IMG/VR virus record: IMGVR_UViG_3300046170_000119
Span: 1-25,615 of that record
Reading direction: 5' to 3' (one strand)
Origin: a virus
Length of the DNA stretch: 25,615 nt
Shown here piece by piece: positions 1 through 6,165 of the stretch (positions are counted from its first letter, which is position 1; each line of letters opens with the position of its first letter). A program made the position numbers and the translations under genes. Below the pieces are notes generated by a model. That model was not told where the DNA came from. It did no database searches and was given only the letters and a program-made list of their open reading frames with translations.

Positions 1-2
1 AA

Positions 3-200
3 ACTATAGAAACCTTTGGAAGTGCCTTAAAAGGAGACAGCTATAAAGAAGGCAACACAAATAGCTGGTATGTGGCAGAAATGGCAGAGAAACGAGCAAT
101 GAGCAGAGCCGTTTTAAAATTAACAGGCTTCTACGAGTTAGGAGTCTTTGGAGAGGATGAGTCCGAATCTTTTAAAAAACCTACAATTAAAACCCTATAA
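3..200 (+). CDS. C-terminal part of a conserved phage protein, possibly recombination-related (5' truncated)
   Basis: The reading frame is open from base 3 to a TAA at 198-200, giving the last 65 residues of a gene that starts outside the window. The visible part contains the motif AEMAEKRAMSRAVLKLTGF. Similar 'AEKRAxxRAxLKLxG' motifs occur near the C-terminus of phage proteins often encoded beside SSB-like genes and sometimes linked to single-strand annealing. The tail is acidic (GEDESES). It is followed after 30 bases by the SSB-like gene and probably shares its operon, which ends at the terminator near 531. The link to DNA annealing is inference from neighbours (SSB at 231, RecE-like nuclease at 4149). 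The N-terminal domain that would decide it is not in the window. Confidence 0.65.
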   Translation, partial: TIETFGSALKGDSYKEGNTNSWYVAEMAEKRAMSRAVLKLTGFYELGVFGEDESESFKKPTIKTL

Positions 201-230
201 TATAAATAAATAAACATAAATAAATAAACT

Positions 231-527
231 ATGAGTGCACTAATAAATTTTAATTTGAATGTCGCTAAGCTACCAAAGGAGAAATTCGTAGCTGGTAAGG
301 AAGGGGCAGTATATGTCAATCTTACAATGGCTGTAAATGATGAAACTAGATACGGCAACAATACAAGCGTATATGTGGCACAGTCAAAAGAAGAAAGAGA
401 GGCTAAGAAGCAACGCCAATACTTAGGTAACGGCAAAGTGTTATGGACTGACAATGTAATAACTCTCGCAGAAAGAGAGCCACAAGCTGACCCAGTAACA
501 ACTGAAAAAGTAGATTTACCATTTTAA
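231..527 (+). CDS. Small SSB-like single-stranded DNA-binding protein
   Basis: A 98-residue protein. The N-terminal half (INFNLNVAKLPKEKF ... VYVNLTMAVNDE) looks like the beta-strands of a short OB fold. The C-terminus is an acidic stretch ending in DLPF, which resembles the SSB C-terminal tip (usually D-D-x-P-F) that recruits replication and repair partners. It is shorter than typical bacterial SSBs (about 110-180 residues), as is common for phage versions. The ATG lies after an A/T-only leader with repeated TAAA units and no Shine-Dalgarno sequence. It directly precedes a terminator. The assignment rests on fold-like pattern, tail motif and position. A generic conserved phage protein remains possible. 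Confidence 0.6.
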   Translation: MSALINFNLNVAKLPKEKFVAGKEGAVYVNLTMAVNDETRYGNNTSVYVAQSKEEREAKKQRQYLGNGKVLWTDNVITLAEREPQADPVTTEKVDLPF

Positions 528-530
528 ATA

Positions 531-558
531 AAGGGGGGTTTTTTAACCCCTTTTTTTT
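531..558 (+). terminator. Rho-independent terminator after the SSB-like gene
   Basis: Four bases after the stop codon the sequence runs AAGGGG, GGTTTTTTAA, CCCC and then eight Ts. GGGGTT pairs with AACCCC around a TTTT loop and is followed by the T tract, a textbook intrinsic terminator. It separates the first operon from the ATPase operon at 594. Confidence 0.8.
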
Positions 559-593
559 ATATCTTTATCCAAAACAAAAACAAAATATAATTA

Positions 594-1454
594 ATGACCG
601 AAAAAGAAACGACACAGGCTATGTTAATGGAACTCATAAAAGAAGAGTGTACAATAGACACTACAGAAGTTATGGAGTACCCACCAACGGCCTTGAGTTA
701 TGGAGAGAAAACAATACAAACACCAAACGGAGAAATAACATTTCCAATCCCTTTGGGTACTTACGGTAACTTTAGTTTTGTACAAGCACCGCCTAAAAGT
801 AAAAAGACCTTTTTTGCCTCACTATTAGCCTCTGTTTATTTAAGCGGAGGTAATAACTTTGGCGGTAACATAAGGGGACACAGAGACGGCAAATGCCTTT
901 TGCACTTTGATACAGAGCAAGGCCACTGGCACTCACAGCGAGTATTCAAAAGGGTTATAGATATGGCAAACATAAAAGAGGTGGGATGTTACCAGACCTA
1001 TGCGCTTAGAACAATAGGCTACAAAACAAGAATAGAATTTATTGAGCATATATTAAAAAACAACAAAGATAAAAACGGACTTGTAATTATAGACGGAATC
1101 GCTGACTTAGTAAGTGACGTAAACAACCTTGAAGAGTCTAACCTTTGTGTTCAAAAGATAATGGAATGGTCTGCAAAATTCAATTGTCATATTGTGACGG
1201 TTATACACAGCAACTACGGCAGCGAGAAACCCACAGGCCACCTTGGTTCTTTTCTTGAGAAAAAGACAGAGACCCAGATACAACTAGAACTAAACTCAGT
1301 ACATAAAGAAAACATAACGGTTAAGTGTAAAAGGTCAAGGGGCTACGCTTTTGACACCTTTAGTTTTAGCGTCAATGAGTTTGGTTTGCCTTTTGTAATT
1401 GGAGAGATTTACGACCCCTTAGAGTATTTTGTAACAAGTAATAAAAAGCTATGA
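594..1454 (+). CDS. RepA-like RecA-fold ATPase / replicative helicase (AAA_25 type)
   Basis: A 286-residue P-loop NTPase. The Walker A position is APPKSKKT (residues 65-72), a degenerate loop lacking the usual glycines but keeping K-T. Walker B is GLVIIDGIADL, and a later strand HIVTVIHSN followed by GHLGSFLEKKTE matches the sensor/arginine region of RepA/DnaB-like hexameric helicases. In phages this family unwinds DNA at the replication fork, often replacing a full DnaB. The ATG follows the terminator at 531 and an A-rich leader, so it probably opens a new transcript. Its stop overlaps the next start by ATGA. A recombination ATPase is an alternative, but the RecA-like core is clear. Confidence 0.75.
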   Translation: MTEKETTQAMLMELIKEECTIDTTEVMEYPPTALSYGEKTIQTPNGEITFPIPLGTYGNFSFVQAPPKSKKTFFASLLASVYLSGGNNFGGNIRGHRDGKCLLHFDTEQGHWHSQRVFKRVIDMANIKEVGCYQTYALRTIGYKTRIEFIEHILKNNKDKNGLVIIDGIADLVSDVNNLEESNLCVQKIMEWSAKFNCHIVTVIHSNYGSEKPTGHLGSFLEKKTETQIQLELNSVHKENITVKCKRSRGYAFDTFSFSVNEFGLPFVIGEIYDPLEYFVTSNKKL

Positions 1455-1654
1455 AGAAATACAGATTTTTTTTTCATTACTATAAAAGGTATAAGTGTAT
1501 GAGTATCCATTTTAAGGGCTCTTGTTTAAGAGCTGAAGATGTTAAGTGTCAGGTACCAATAGAAACTAAATGGAACAAAAATCAACCAAATTTAGTTATG
1601 CGCGGGTTTGCTGAAAGCGTACAAATTAAAAATAATATTTGTTACATAAAATGA
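1451..1654 (+). CDS. Conserved small phage protein
   Basis: A 67-residue basic protein of unknown function. The segment KCQVPIETKWNKNQPNLV, followed by MRGFA, resembles a small family seen in flavobacterial phages. It has three cysteines (C16, C25, C33) but no clear zinc motif. The start overlaps the ATPase stop (ATGA at 1451-1454), and its stop overlaps the next gene's ATG (1651), which supports translation as part of a coupled chain. An internal ATG at 1499 could give a 51-residue form, but the upstream start gives the tighter overlap. No function can be assigned. Confidence 0.65.
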   Translation: MKKYRFFFHYYKRYKCMSIHFKGSCLRAEDVKCQVPIETKWNKNQPNLVMRGFAESVQIKNNICYIK

Positions 1655-2145
1655 AATCACTTGTTGAACTTGCCTACTTAAAGCACAAAGACTGGATTAA
1701 CGTAGTCAAAAGTTTTGGCTGCAATCCTAGCCTAGCCGAAGACATCGTCCAGAGTATGTACTTGCAGTTAATTTGCGACATCCAAAAAGGCTTAGACCTT
1801 TGGTACGGAGACGAAATCAACAGTTACTACGTATATAAAGTATTGCGAGGAATATTTTTAAACACCCACAAGAAACAAGCAAGGGAACTAAAAACCTACA
1901 TAGAAGAGATAAAAGGAGAAATAAAACAAATAGATGACCTATCAATAGACGAGGTACAATACGCCAAGAACAAAAACAAAATAGACAGTATTTTAAAAGA
2001 TATGTACTGGTATGACTCCAAGGTTTTCACTTTAGTTGCTAGTGGGAAGTCTGTAGCCTCACTAAGTCGAGAAACTAAAATTTCTTACTATAGTTTATAT
2101 AATACATATAGGACAGCTTTAAAACACATAAAAGACAATTTATGA
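1651..2145 (+). CDS. Sigma-70-like phage RNA polymerase factor
   Basis: A 164-residue protein. The N-terminal part contains CNPSLAEDIVQSMYLQL, matching the region 2 helix of ECF-like sigma factors (the 'AEDxxQxxF' pattern). The C-terminal part, GKSVASLSRETKISYYSLYN, followed by a basic segment, fits a region 4 helix-turn-helix that would read a -35-type element. Phage sigma factors of this kind redirect host RNA polymerase to middle or late genes. The ATG at 1651 is chosen because it overlaps the preceding stop (ATGA). A TTG at 1639 would add four residues without support. The repeated element found at four late gene starts is a plausible target. That link is inference. Confidence 0.7.
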   Translation: MKSLVELAYLKHKDWINVVKSFGCNPSLAEDIVQSMYLQLICDIQKGLDLWYGDEINSYYVYKVLRGIFLNTHKKQARELKTYIEEIKGEIKQIDDLSIDEVQYAKNKNKIDSILKDMYWYDSKVFTLVASGKSVASLSRETKISYYSLYNTYRTALKHIKDNL

Positions 2146-2282
2146 GACTAGGGGACTTTATTTACTACATTACATATTATACTGGTATTAATTGGCTGGT
2201 AAAAAAGATAAGCAAACTACTTAAAAAAGACTGCGGCTGTGATAAGCGAAGGGACGAGTGGAATGATATAGAGCTATGGTAA
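2142..2282 (+). CDS. Small conserved phage protein with CGCDKRR motif
   Basis: A 46-residue protein. Its ATG overlaps the sigma-like stop (ATGA, 2142-2145), and its stop overlaps the next start (ATGGTAA). An aromatic, hydrophobic N-terminal stretch (FIYYITYYTGINWLV) is followed by a lysine-rich segment and the motif KKDCGCDKRRDEWN. CGCxKR-type short proteins recur in Bacteroidota phages, with unknown role. The hydrophobic part could be a short membrane anchor or an amphipathic helix. The two-sided overlap is the main evidence that it is a real gene. Confidence 0.6.
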   Translation: MRLGDFIYYITYYTGINWLVKKISKLLKKDCGCDKRRDEWNDIELW

Positions 2283-2476
2283 AAGAAGATATTATATTGT
2301 GGGCTAAATTTAAAGAGGACGTAAAAGACCGCCTCACAAAAGAACAATATAAACTCTTGTGCCGTTTGCACTCAGAACTTTTAAATCACAAATACTACGA
2401 GCCTTGTAACTGCAACCCCCAAAAGTTGGTGGGATGGATTAAAGATATAGATAAAATTTATGGAGAATATATTTAG
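2276..2476 (+). CDS. Conserved small phage protein with CNCNP motif
   Basis: A 66-residue, mostly helical protein containing LTKEQYKLLCRLHSELLNHK, then CNCNPQKL and a C-terminal IKDIDKIY. The closely spaced C-x-C-x-P could contribute to metal binding, but no complete site is visible. It overlaps the genes on both sides by a few bases, consistent with the coupled early gene chain. Similar short proteins sit next to nuclease genes in related phages. No function is assigned. Confidence 0.65.
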   Translation: MVKEDIILWAKFKEDVKDRLTKEQYKLLCRLHSELLNHKYYEPCNCNPQKLVGWIKDIDKIYGEYI

Positions 2477-2897
2477 CGCAGAGGGGCTTAACCAAGTACA
2501 CCTTTGGGAGAAAGCCGTAGTACACTTGCTTAACCTAGACGGCTGGGACTTAACACATACTGGCAGCGGTTCACAAAGCTGGGATGCTGAGGGCTACAGC
2601 CCCAAAGGTAAGGCGGTAGTGATAGAGATGAAATTTAGAAACAAATACTACCAAAAGAAAATGATACAGCTTGATAAGTTCAAAAGACTTATAGACACTG
2701 GCAAGACGGCTTTATATTTTGTCAATGACCCAAAAGGCAATTATTTATTTTGGTTAAACAACCTCAAAGACTTAGAGCCTATTGAATTTTACCTACCAGA
2801 TACCACACTCTGGAGCAAAAAGAAACACAAAAAGCCTTGTTATCTACTAGACGAGCGGCTTGCTTCAATAGTCAATCTTACCGATTTTAAGAAGTAA
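2460..2897 (+). CDS. PD-(D/E)XK nuclease-like protein (Holliday-junction-resolvase type)
   Basis: A 145-residue protein with the layout of a small PD-(D/E)XK nuclease: an N-terminal helix with E17, then D42 in the WDAEG strand, then E56-x-K58 in VVIEMKFRNK, followed by a helix (QLDKFKRLI). These residues form the metal site of resolvase-like and Vsr-like enzymes. It probably cuts branched or recombining DNA during phage replication. It is the last gene of the chain starting at 594. An intergenic region of 90 bases follows. The exact substrate cannot be read from the sequence. Confidence 0.65.
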   Translation: MENIFSAEGLNQVHLWEKAVVHLLNLDGWDLTHTGSGSQSWDAEGYSPKGKAVVIEMKFRNKYYQKKMIQLDKFKRLIDTGKTALYFVNDPKGNYLFWLNNLKDLEPIEFYLPDTTLWSKKKHKKPCYLLDERLASIVNLTDFKK

Positions 2898-2918
2898 AAT
2901 AAATTTTTTTAAAAAAAG

Positions 2919-2940
2919 TTTGTTTATAATTTGTTTATAA
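2919..2940 (+). repeat. Tandem 11-bp repeat TTTGTTTATAA x2 in the intergenic leader
   Basis: Two perfect copies of TTTGTTTATAA sit head to tail in the 90-base gap. A near copy, TTTGTTTATAT, occurs at 7271-7281 ahead of another gene. Both sites follow an A run, so this is a candidate operator or promoter-proximal element. Confidence 0.55.
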
Positions 2941-2987
2941 CAATTATTTATTTGTATATTGCGGTATATTAATAAAACAAAAACAAA
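2930..2987 (+). promoter_or_regulatory. Candidate Bacteroidota-type promoter and A-rich leader
   Basis: TTTG at 2930-2933 is followed 21 bases later by TATATTGC (2955-2962), a partial match to the Bacteroidota -33 TTTG / -7 TAnnTTTG pattern. An overlapping alternative -7 box is TTTATTTG at 2947-2954. The leader AAAACAAAAACAAA before the ATG is like the one before 594. The match is imperfect and the site is tentative. Confidence 0.3.
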
Positions 2988-3245
2988 ATGACAACAAAAC
3001 AAAAAGATACAGTAAGCAGATTAACAAAGGTAGTCGAAAGATTAAATGGTAAGCAAACTGTAAGTGTTAACGAACTTAGAAAAGGTCATATTTCTCTTGA
3101 CATATTCAACGTAAGAGATAAAGTTGACTTCATCAGAACAACTACTTTTGTTAGTGTTGATATAAATACAAACGGCAAAGTAGTAAAAGGTTTTGTAAAC
3201 GAGTATAGCCCAAAAGAAAAAACAGTATTTCCTTACATAAATTAA
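2988..3245 (+). CDS. Hypothetical early protein
   Basis: An 85-residue basic protein with no family I recognise. It begins with a polar helix (KDTVSRLTKVVERLNG), then a mixed beta segment (VDFIRTTTFVSVDINTNGKVV). It has no membrane segment and no cysteines. It follows the largest gap of the early region and an A-rich leader, so it is probably the first gene of a new transcript covering the tiny genes downstream. The start is the only ATG near the beginning of the frame. The clear leader and good length for the frame support expression. Function unknown. Confidence 0.55.
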   Translation: MTTKQKDTVSRLTKVVERLNGKQTVSVNELRKGHISLDIFNVRDKVDFIRTTTFVSVDINTNGKVVKGFVNEYSPKEKTVFPYIN

Positions 3246-3254
3246 GCAAAAACA

Positions 3255-3368
3255 ATGAAAACAATTACAGAAACAGAAAAGGCTTGGATTACTATGATGG
3301 TTCAAGCTTACGGAATGAACGAACAAACTGCGCTTACTTATATTCAGAACGTAAACACTCACAAATGA
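3255..3368 (+). CDS. Tiny conserved-looking phage protein
   Basis: A 37-residue helical peptide (MKTITETEKAWITMMVQAYG then MNEQTALTYIQNVN). It lies nine bases after the previous stop, with an A-rich leader (GCAAAAACA). Its stop overlaps the next ATG (ATGA at 3365-3368). That coupling and the amphipathic pattern suggest a real small gene rather than chance. No function can be assigned. Confidence 0.5.
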   Translation: MKTITETEKAWITMMVQAYGMNEQTALTYIQNVNTHK

Positions 3369-3520
3369 GAACGCAGCTAGATGACCTTAGGAAGGAGTTA
3401 AAGGACATTGACGCTATATTATACTACAACAAGCGCAAGAAGTCTTTAACCAAAGAGAAAAAAGCTGAACTAGAAAAAAGAGGCAGCGAGATAAGAACAA
3501 TTATTTATAATATACAATGA
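3365..3520 (+). CDS. Small coiled-coil protein
   Basis: A 51-residue, highly charged helical protein (LDDLRKELKDIDAIL ... KEKKAELEKRGSEIRTI), likely a short coiled coil. An upstream ATG at 3284 in the same frame would overlap the preceding gene by 85 bases. The ATG at 3365 overlaps its stop by ATGA and matches the coupling seen through the operon, so it is preferred. The stop again overlaps the following start by ATGA. Function unknown. Confidence 0.55.
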   Translation: MRTQLDDLRKELKDIDAILYYNKRKKSLTKEKKAELEKRGSEIRTIIYNIQ

Positions 3521-3699
3521 AAAAAACAAAAACAGGTCTGCATATACAGACAAGAAAAAATAGGATAGAGGTATATACTCAAAAAGAACTTGAGGCTAAG
3601 ATTAAAAAACAACAGCTACAAAAAGATTTAATAATTTATACAGGCGTAGTAGTGTTTTCTTTTTTGTGCGCTTTAATTATTTATTGTGCTTTACTGTAA
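3517..3699 (+). CDS. Small single-pass membrane protein
   Basis: A 60-residue protein with a lysine/arginine-rich N-terminal half and one strong hydrophobic segment at residues about 39-60 (LIIYTGVVVFSFLCALIIYC). By the positive-inside rule the N-terminus should stay in the cytoplasm, with the C-terminus in or across the inner membrane. It overlaps its neighbours by ATGA and TAATG. A role in host takeover, superinfection exclusion or lysis is possible. It does not look like a typical holin, and no endolysin lies nearby, so I leave the function open. Confidence 0.55.
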   Translation: MKKTKTGLHIQTRKNRIEVYTQKELEAKIKKQQLQKDLIIYTGVVVFSFLCALIIYCALL

Positions 3700-3953
3700 T
3701 GACCTTGCTACAAAGACAGTCTTACTTAGTCTGGTATTCGTTTCTTATGGATAAACTCTTAGAGTGGCAAAAAGAAAAACCAAACAACAAGGACTTAAAA
3801 AACTGCGTCAAGGCTATAACTCAAATCGGTTTATATAACAACCTTCTACAAACAGAGTTAGAGGTACAAACAAAAAAAGAAAGCCTTACAAGACAAGAAA
3901 AAAACAAACATATACTAAAACTAGAACAAGAACTAAAACAATTTGAACTATGA
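3699..3953 (+). CDS. Small coiled-coil phage protein
   Basis: An 84-residue protein with an aromatic N-terminus (QSYLVWYSFLMDKLLEWQ), a middle helix and a long charged C-terminal helix (KESLTRQEKNKHILKLEQEL) predicted to form a coiled coil. The ATG at 3699 overlaps the previous TAA (TAATG). A GTG at 3666 would extend it 11 residues back into the membrane protein gene and is not favoured. The stop overlaps the next start by ATGA. No known domain is recognised. Confidence 0.55.
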   Translation: MTLLQRQSYLVWYSFLMDKLLEWQKEKPNNKDLKNCVKAITQIGLYNNLLQTELEVQTKKESLTRQEKNKHILKLEQELKQFEL

Positions 3954-4156
3954 CAATAAACTATTGCGGTGTAAAATTACTTGTAGACTTTAGCTACGAG
4001 GCACCAGAAAAAGAAACTTACGACCACCCTGGAAGCCCAGACAGTGCGGATATTGAAAGCATCCTTGTAGAAAATACAGACATCTACGACCTCTTAACAG
4101 CAGAGCAGCTTTACGAGATAGAAGAGTTAATCTGCCAAAAGAAAAGAGATGAGTAA
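3950..4156 (+). CDS. Conserved small acidic phage protein
   Basis: A 68-residue acidic protein. The pattern YDHPGSPDSADIESILVENT, then DIYDLLTAEQLYEIEELI, resembles a short family in many Bacteroidota and proteobacterial phages, where a 'PGxP' turn is followed by a 'DIxDxLTxEQxxEIEE' helix. The role is unknown. It overlaps the nuclease gene downstream by eight bases, so the two are probably co-translated. Confidence 0.65.
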   Translation: MTINYCGVKLLVDFSYEAPEKETYDHPGSPDSADIESILVENTDIYDLLTAEQLYEIEELICQKKRDE

Positions 4157-4937
4157 AATAAAACTACTAGACGGCAAATACTACGACAAAGCAGAACTGC
4201 TTAAACGGATGGACGATGACACCTTTTATTATGGGGAACTAAACAAACTTGCACTTAGCAGCAGCAGTCTTAAGCTATTATTGTCAAGCCCCAAAACTTA
4301 CAAGTTTAGTTTACAGTACGGCAGTTCGGATAGTCAAGCACTAAGGGACGGCTGGTTATTTCATACCGCCATACTAGAGCCAGAGGTATTTTCTGCTCAA
4401 GAGTTTGTAGAGGTACAATCTAAGAACACAAAGAAGTTTAGAGAGGCAAAGGCAAACAACCCTAGAGTATTTACAGCAAAAGAGCGAGGGGATGCAGAGA
4501 GGCTTGTAGATGCGTTCTACAGAAACGAATACGCAAAAGAACTAATCACAAAGGCAGAGTTTGAAGTCCCAGCTATAGACAATATTTCTGCTGGAGATTT
4601 TACAATGCCTTTCAGAGGCAAAGCAGACGTATTGGCTGCGGATAGAATCGTAGACCTAAAAACATCTGCATCCAGCGTTAAAGACTTTAGCTATACGGCA
4701 CAAAAATATTCTTATGATGTTCAATGCTATCTTTACTGTAATTTGTTTAAAAGAGACTTTAAGTCGTTCTATTTTTTAGTGCTTGACAAGAAGAGTTTAG
4801 ACATAGGTATATTTAACTGCTCAGAAGAGTTTTACTACAGAGGCGAGGAGAAAGTAGAAAAAGCCCTAGACTTATACAACAAGTTCTTTATAGAAGGGGC
4901 AGACTTAGACAACTATTGCTTAACTGGGGAACTATGA
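4149..4937 (+). CDS. RecE/exonuclease VIII-like PD-(D/E)XK nuclease
   Basis: A 262-residue protein with the RecB/Cas4/RecE-type nuclease layout. H72 lies in GWLFHTAILEPE, D160 in FRGKADVL, D169-x-K171 in IVDLKTS, and a Q192/Y195 pair in YDVQCYLYC. This family resects double-stranded DNA to expose 3' single strands, which a phage annealing protein then pairs. It probably works with the protein truncated at the window start and the SSB-like protein, forming a phage recombination module. The start at 4149 overlaps the preceding gene by eight bases. Its stop overlaps the homing endonuclease ATG (ATGA). Confidence in the fold is good; polarity and partners are inferred. Confidence 0.75.
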   Translation: MSKIKLLDGKYYDKAELLKRMDDDTFYYGELNKLALSSSSLKLLLSSPKTYKFSLQYGSSDSQALRDGWLFHTAILEPEVFSAQEFVEVQSKNTKKFREAKANNPRVFTAKERGDAERLVDAFYRNEYAKELITKAEFEVPAIDNISAGDFTMPFRGKADVLAADRIVDLKTSASSVKDFSYTAQKYSYDVQCYLYCNLFKRDFKSFYFLVLDKKSLDIGIFNCSEEFYYRGEEKVEKALDLYNKFFIEGADLDNYCLTGEL

Positions 4938-5485
4938 TAGAAAGTTTATTAAGTATAATAGGTGTTGAGGTTTGGAGAGACATACCAACCTATGAAGGTA
5001 AATACCAAGTAAGCAATTTAGGCAATGTAAAAAGCTTAAATTATAATAAAACAAAAGCTGCAAAGGTTATGACAAAGTACTTAAACACAAATGGCCGCCA
5101 TAGTGTTGGCTTGTCAAATAACGGTAAGCATAACGGAAATTGTAAAATTTCTCAGCTTGTGGCTATGGCCTTTTTGAATCATAAGCCTTGCGGTCATAAA
5201 ATGGTTGTTGACCACATAGACAATAATAAGCTAAACGATAGGCTTTACAATCTTCAAGTAATTACAAATAGACAGAACACTTCAAAAGATAAAAGAGGCG
5301 GCACTTCAAAATATACAGGAGTTTACAAAGACAAAACAAAATGGAGAGCCGCTATAAGAATCAACGGCAAAATAAAATATTTAGGTCTTTTTGTGGATGA
5401 AAAAGAAGCTGCTCAAGCATATCAAAACGAATTAAAGAAAATAAATGAAACAAAAGAAACACACACAGATACAACGCATACTTAG
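4934..5485 (+). CDS. HNH homing endonuclease (NUMOD4-HNH-AP2 type)
   Basis: A 183-residue protein with three DNA-binding or cutting modules. NUMOD4-like EVWRDIPTYEGKYQVSNLGN covers residues about 12-35. An HNH region follows, with VVDHIDNNKLNDRLYNLQ, then VITNRQN (about 92-115). The C-terminal segment SKYTGVYKDKTKWRAAIRIN continues with YLGLFVDEKEAAQAY and is AP2-like (about 125-170). Such enzymes are selfish elements that cut unoccupied sites and spread by repair. The ATG at 4934 overlaps the previous stop; a TTG at 4916 is less likely. Its 3' end overlaps the next gene by 41 bases. The short N-terminus before NUMOD4 may derive from the displaced gene, which is inference. Confidence 0.85.
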   Translation: MIESLLSIIGVEVWRDIPTYEGKYQVSNLGNVKSLNYNKTKAAKVMTKYLNTNGRHSVGLSNNGKHNGNCKISQLVAMAFLNHKPCGHKMVVDHIDNNKLNDRLYNLQVITNRQNTSKDKRGGTSKYTGVYKDKTKWRAAIRINGKIKYLGLFVDEKEAAQAYQNELKKINETKETHTDTTHT

Positions 5486-5639
5486 ACTTGAGAACATAGT
5501 ATCTCAATTATATGTACAGATAGAAGCTATAAAACTAACTTTAGCAAAAAAAGATGAAAACAAAGAAATCAATTTGGAGAAAAATAAAGGGAAAGTGGGT
5601 AAACCTAGCGGAGATAAGCAAAACAAAAAACAAGGTTAG
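5445..5639 (+). CDS. Small coiled-coil protein overlapping the HNH gene
   Basis: A 64-residue protein. The N-terminal part, TQIQRILRLENIVSQLYVQI, continues as a leucine-rich helix typical of short phage coiled-coil proteins. The C-terminal part is low-complexity and lysine/asparagine rich. The ATG lies inside the end of the endonuclease gene (41-base overlap) and another frame overlaps its last 86 bases. These overlaps are larger than elsewhere in the operon, which suggests that the homing element joined onto an existing gene. Real expression is likely but not certain. Confidence 0.5.
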   Translation: MKQKKHTQIQRILRLENIVSQLYVQIEAIKLTLAKKDENKEINLEKNKGKVGKPSGDKQNKKQG

Positions 5640-5736
5640 GTTTTTGTCTTGTAATGAAAATGTCCAAACAAACTACTACAGCAGAACAAATGTAAGGTCT
5701 AAGATAGCACCAGCAACGGCAACAAAGAAAATATAA
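5554..5736 (+). CDS. Possible small basic protein
   Basis: A 60-residue frame whose stop codon directly abuts the next ATG (TAAATG at 5734-5739), the kind of spacing seen between real genes here. The segment WRKIKGKWVNLAEISKTKNK, followed by VRFLSC and NYYSRTNV, looks like a compact beta protein rather than random translation. It overlaps 86 bases of the preceding frame, so one of the two may be spurious or the pair may be a frameshifted gene. No family is recognised. Confidence 0.4.
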   Translation: MKTKKSIWRKIKGKWVNLAEISKTKNKVRFLSCNENVQTNYYSRTNVRSKIAPATATKKI

Positions 5737-6165
5737 ATGAAAACAAAGATTGACTATATAAACGAAATAGAAAAAGCCTATTTAATGCAAGAAGAGCTGG
5801 ACTATGAAGAAGAAAGGGCTGGGGTCTATGATGATGACGAAATACCAGAACAAGCAGACAGAAAGACAATGCCAGTATTTAGCGGAGTCTTACAATACTT
5901 CCCAGACGCTATAAGAGAGGTAGCAAAGACTTCCTGGATAGGCAACCAACAGCACCACCCCAACAAACCCTTACACTGGGACAGAAATAAAAGCTCAGAC
6001 GAATTAGACGCTTTAACAAGACATCTTATGGAAGTGGGGACAATAGACACTGACGGTATAAGACACTCTGCCAAGGTATGCTGGAGAGCCTTAGCCAACC
6101 TACAAAAAGAACTTGAAAAAGAAGGCAAAGCACCTTTAAGTAAATATAATAAGAAACAATGGTAA
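5737..6165 (+). CDS. dATP/dGTP diphosphohydrolase-domain protein (MazG-like)
   Basis: A 142-residue protein. The core VLQYFPDAIREVAKTSWIGN, then HPNKPLHWDRNKSSDELDAL, then TRHLMEVG and GIRHSAKVCWRALANLQKE matches the widespread phage family named for the dATP/dGTP diphosphohydrolase N-terminal domain (PF18909). Its E-x-x-x and D-x-x-x-R-H residues would bind metal and phosphate. Related enzymes hydrolyse purine deoxynucleotides and shape the nucleotide pool during infection. In some phages a relative (MazZ) supports 2-aminoadenine genomes, but no PurZ or DatZ is present here. It directly abuts the previous frame and overlaps the next small gene. Confidence 0.65.
   Translation: MKTKIDYINEIEKAYLMQEELDYEEERAGVYDDDEIPEQADRKTMPVFSGVLQYFPDAIREVAKTSWIGNQQHHPNKPLHWDRNKSSDELDALTRHLMEVGTIDTDGIRHSAKVCWRALANLQKELEKEGKAPLSKYNKKQW

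Noticed and set aside
1639-1650. TTG start for the sigma-like gene
   Set aside because: ATG at 1651 overlaps the preceding stop and gives the natural N-terminus.
2901-2917. T7A7 palindrome as a terminator
   Set aside because: No G/C in the stem and no T tract after it; it would not be stable enough for intrinsic termination.
3284-3364. Upstream ATG extending the coiled-coil gene at 3365
   Set aside because: It would overlap almost all of the gene at 3255. The start at 3365 gives the ATGA overlap used throughout the operon.
3517-3699. Holin
   Set aside because: One C-terminal membrane segment with a long basic N-terminus, and no endolysin nearby. It is not enough for a lysis call.
4916-4933. 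TTG start for the HNH endonuclease
   Set aside because: ATG at 4934 forms ATGA with the nuclease stop; the extra residues are just the other frame of the nuclease end.
5654-5695. 13-codon frame starting MKMSKQTTTAEQM
   Set aside because: Too short, and it overlaps the 5554 frame. It resembles the start of a phage gene but nothing follows in any frame without a stop.
5737-6165. Evidence for a 2-aminoadenine (Z) genome
   Set aside because: The diphosphohydrolase domain is widespread. PurZ and DatZ, which mark Z-genome phages, are not in the window.
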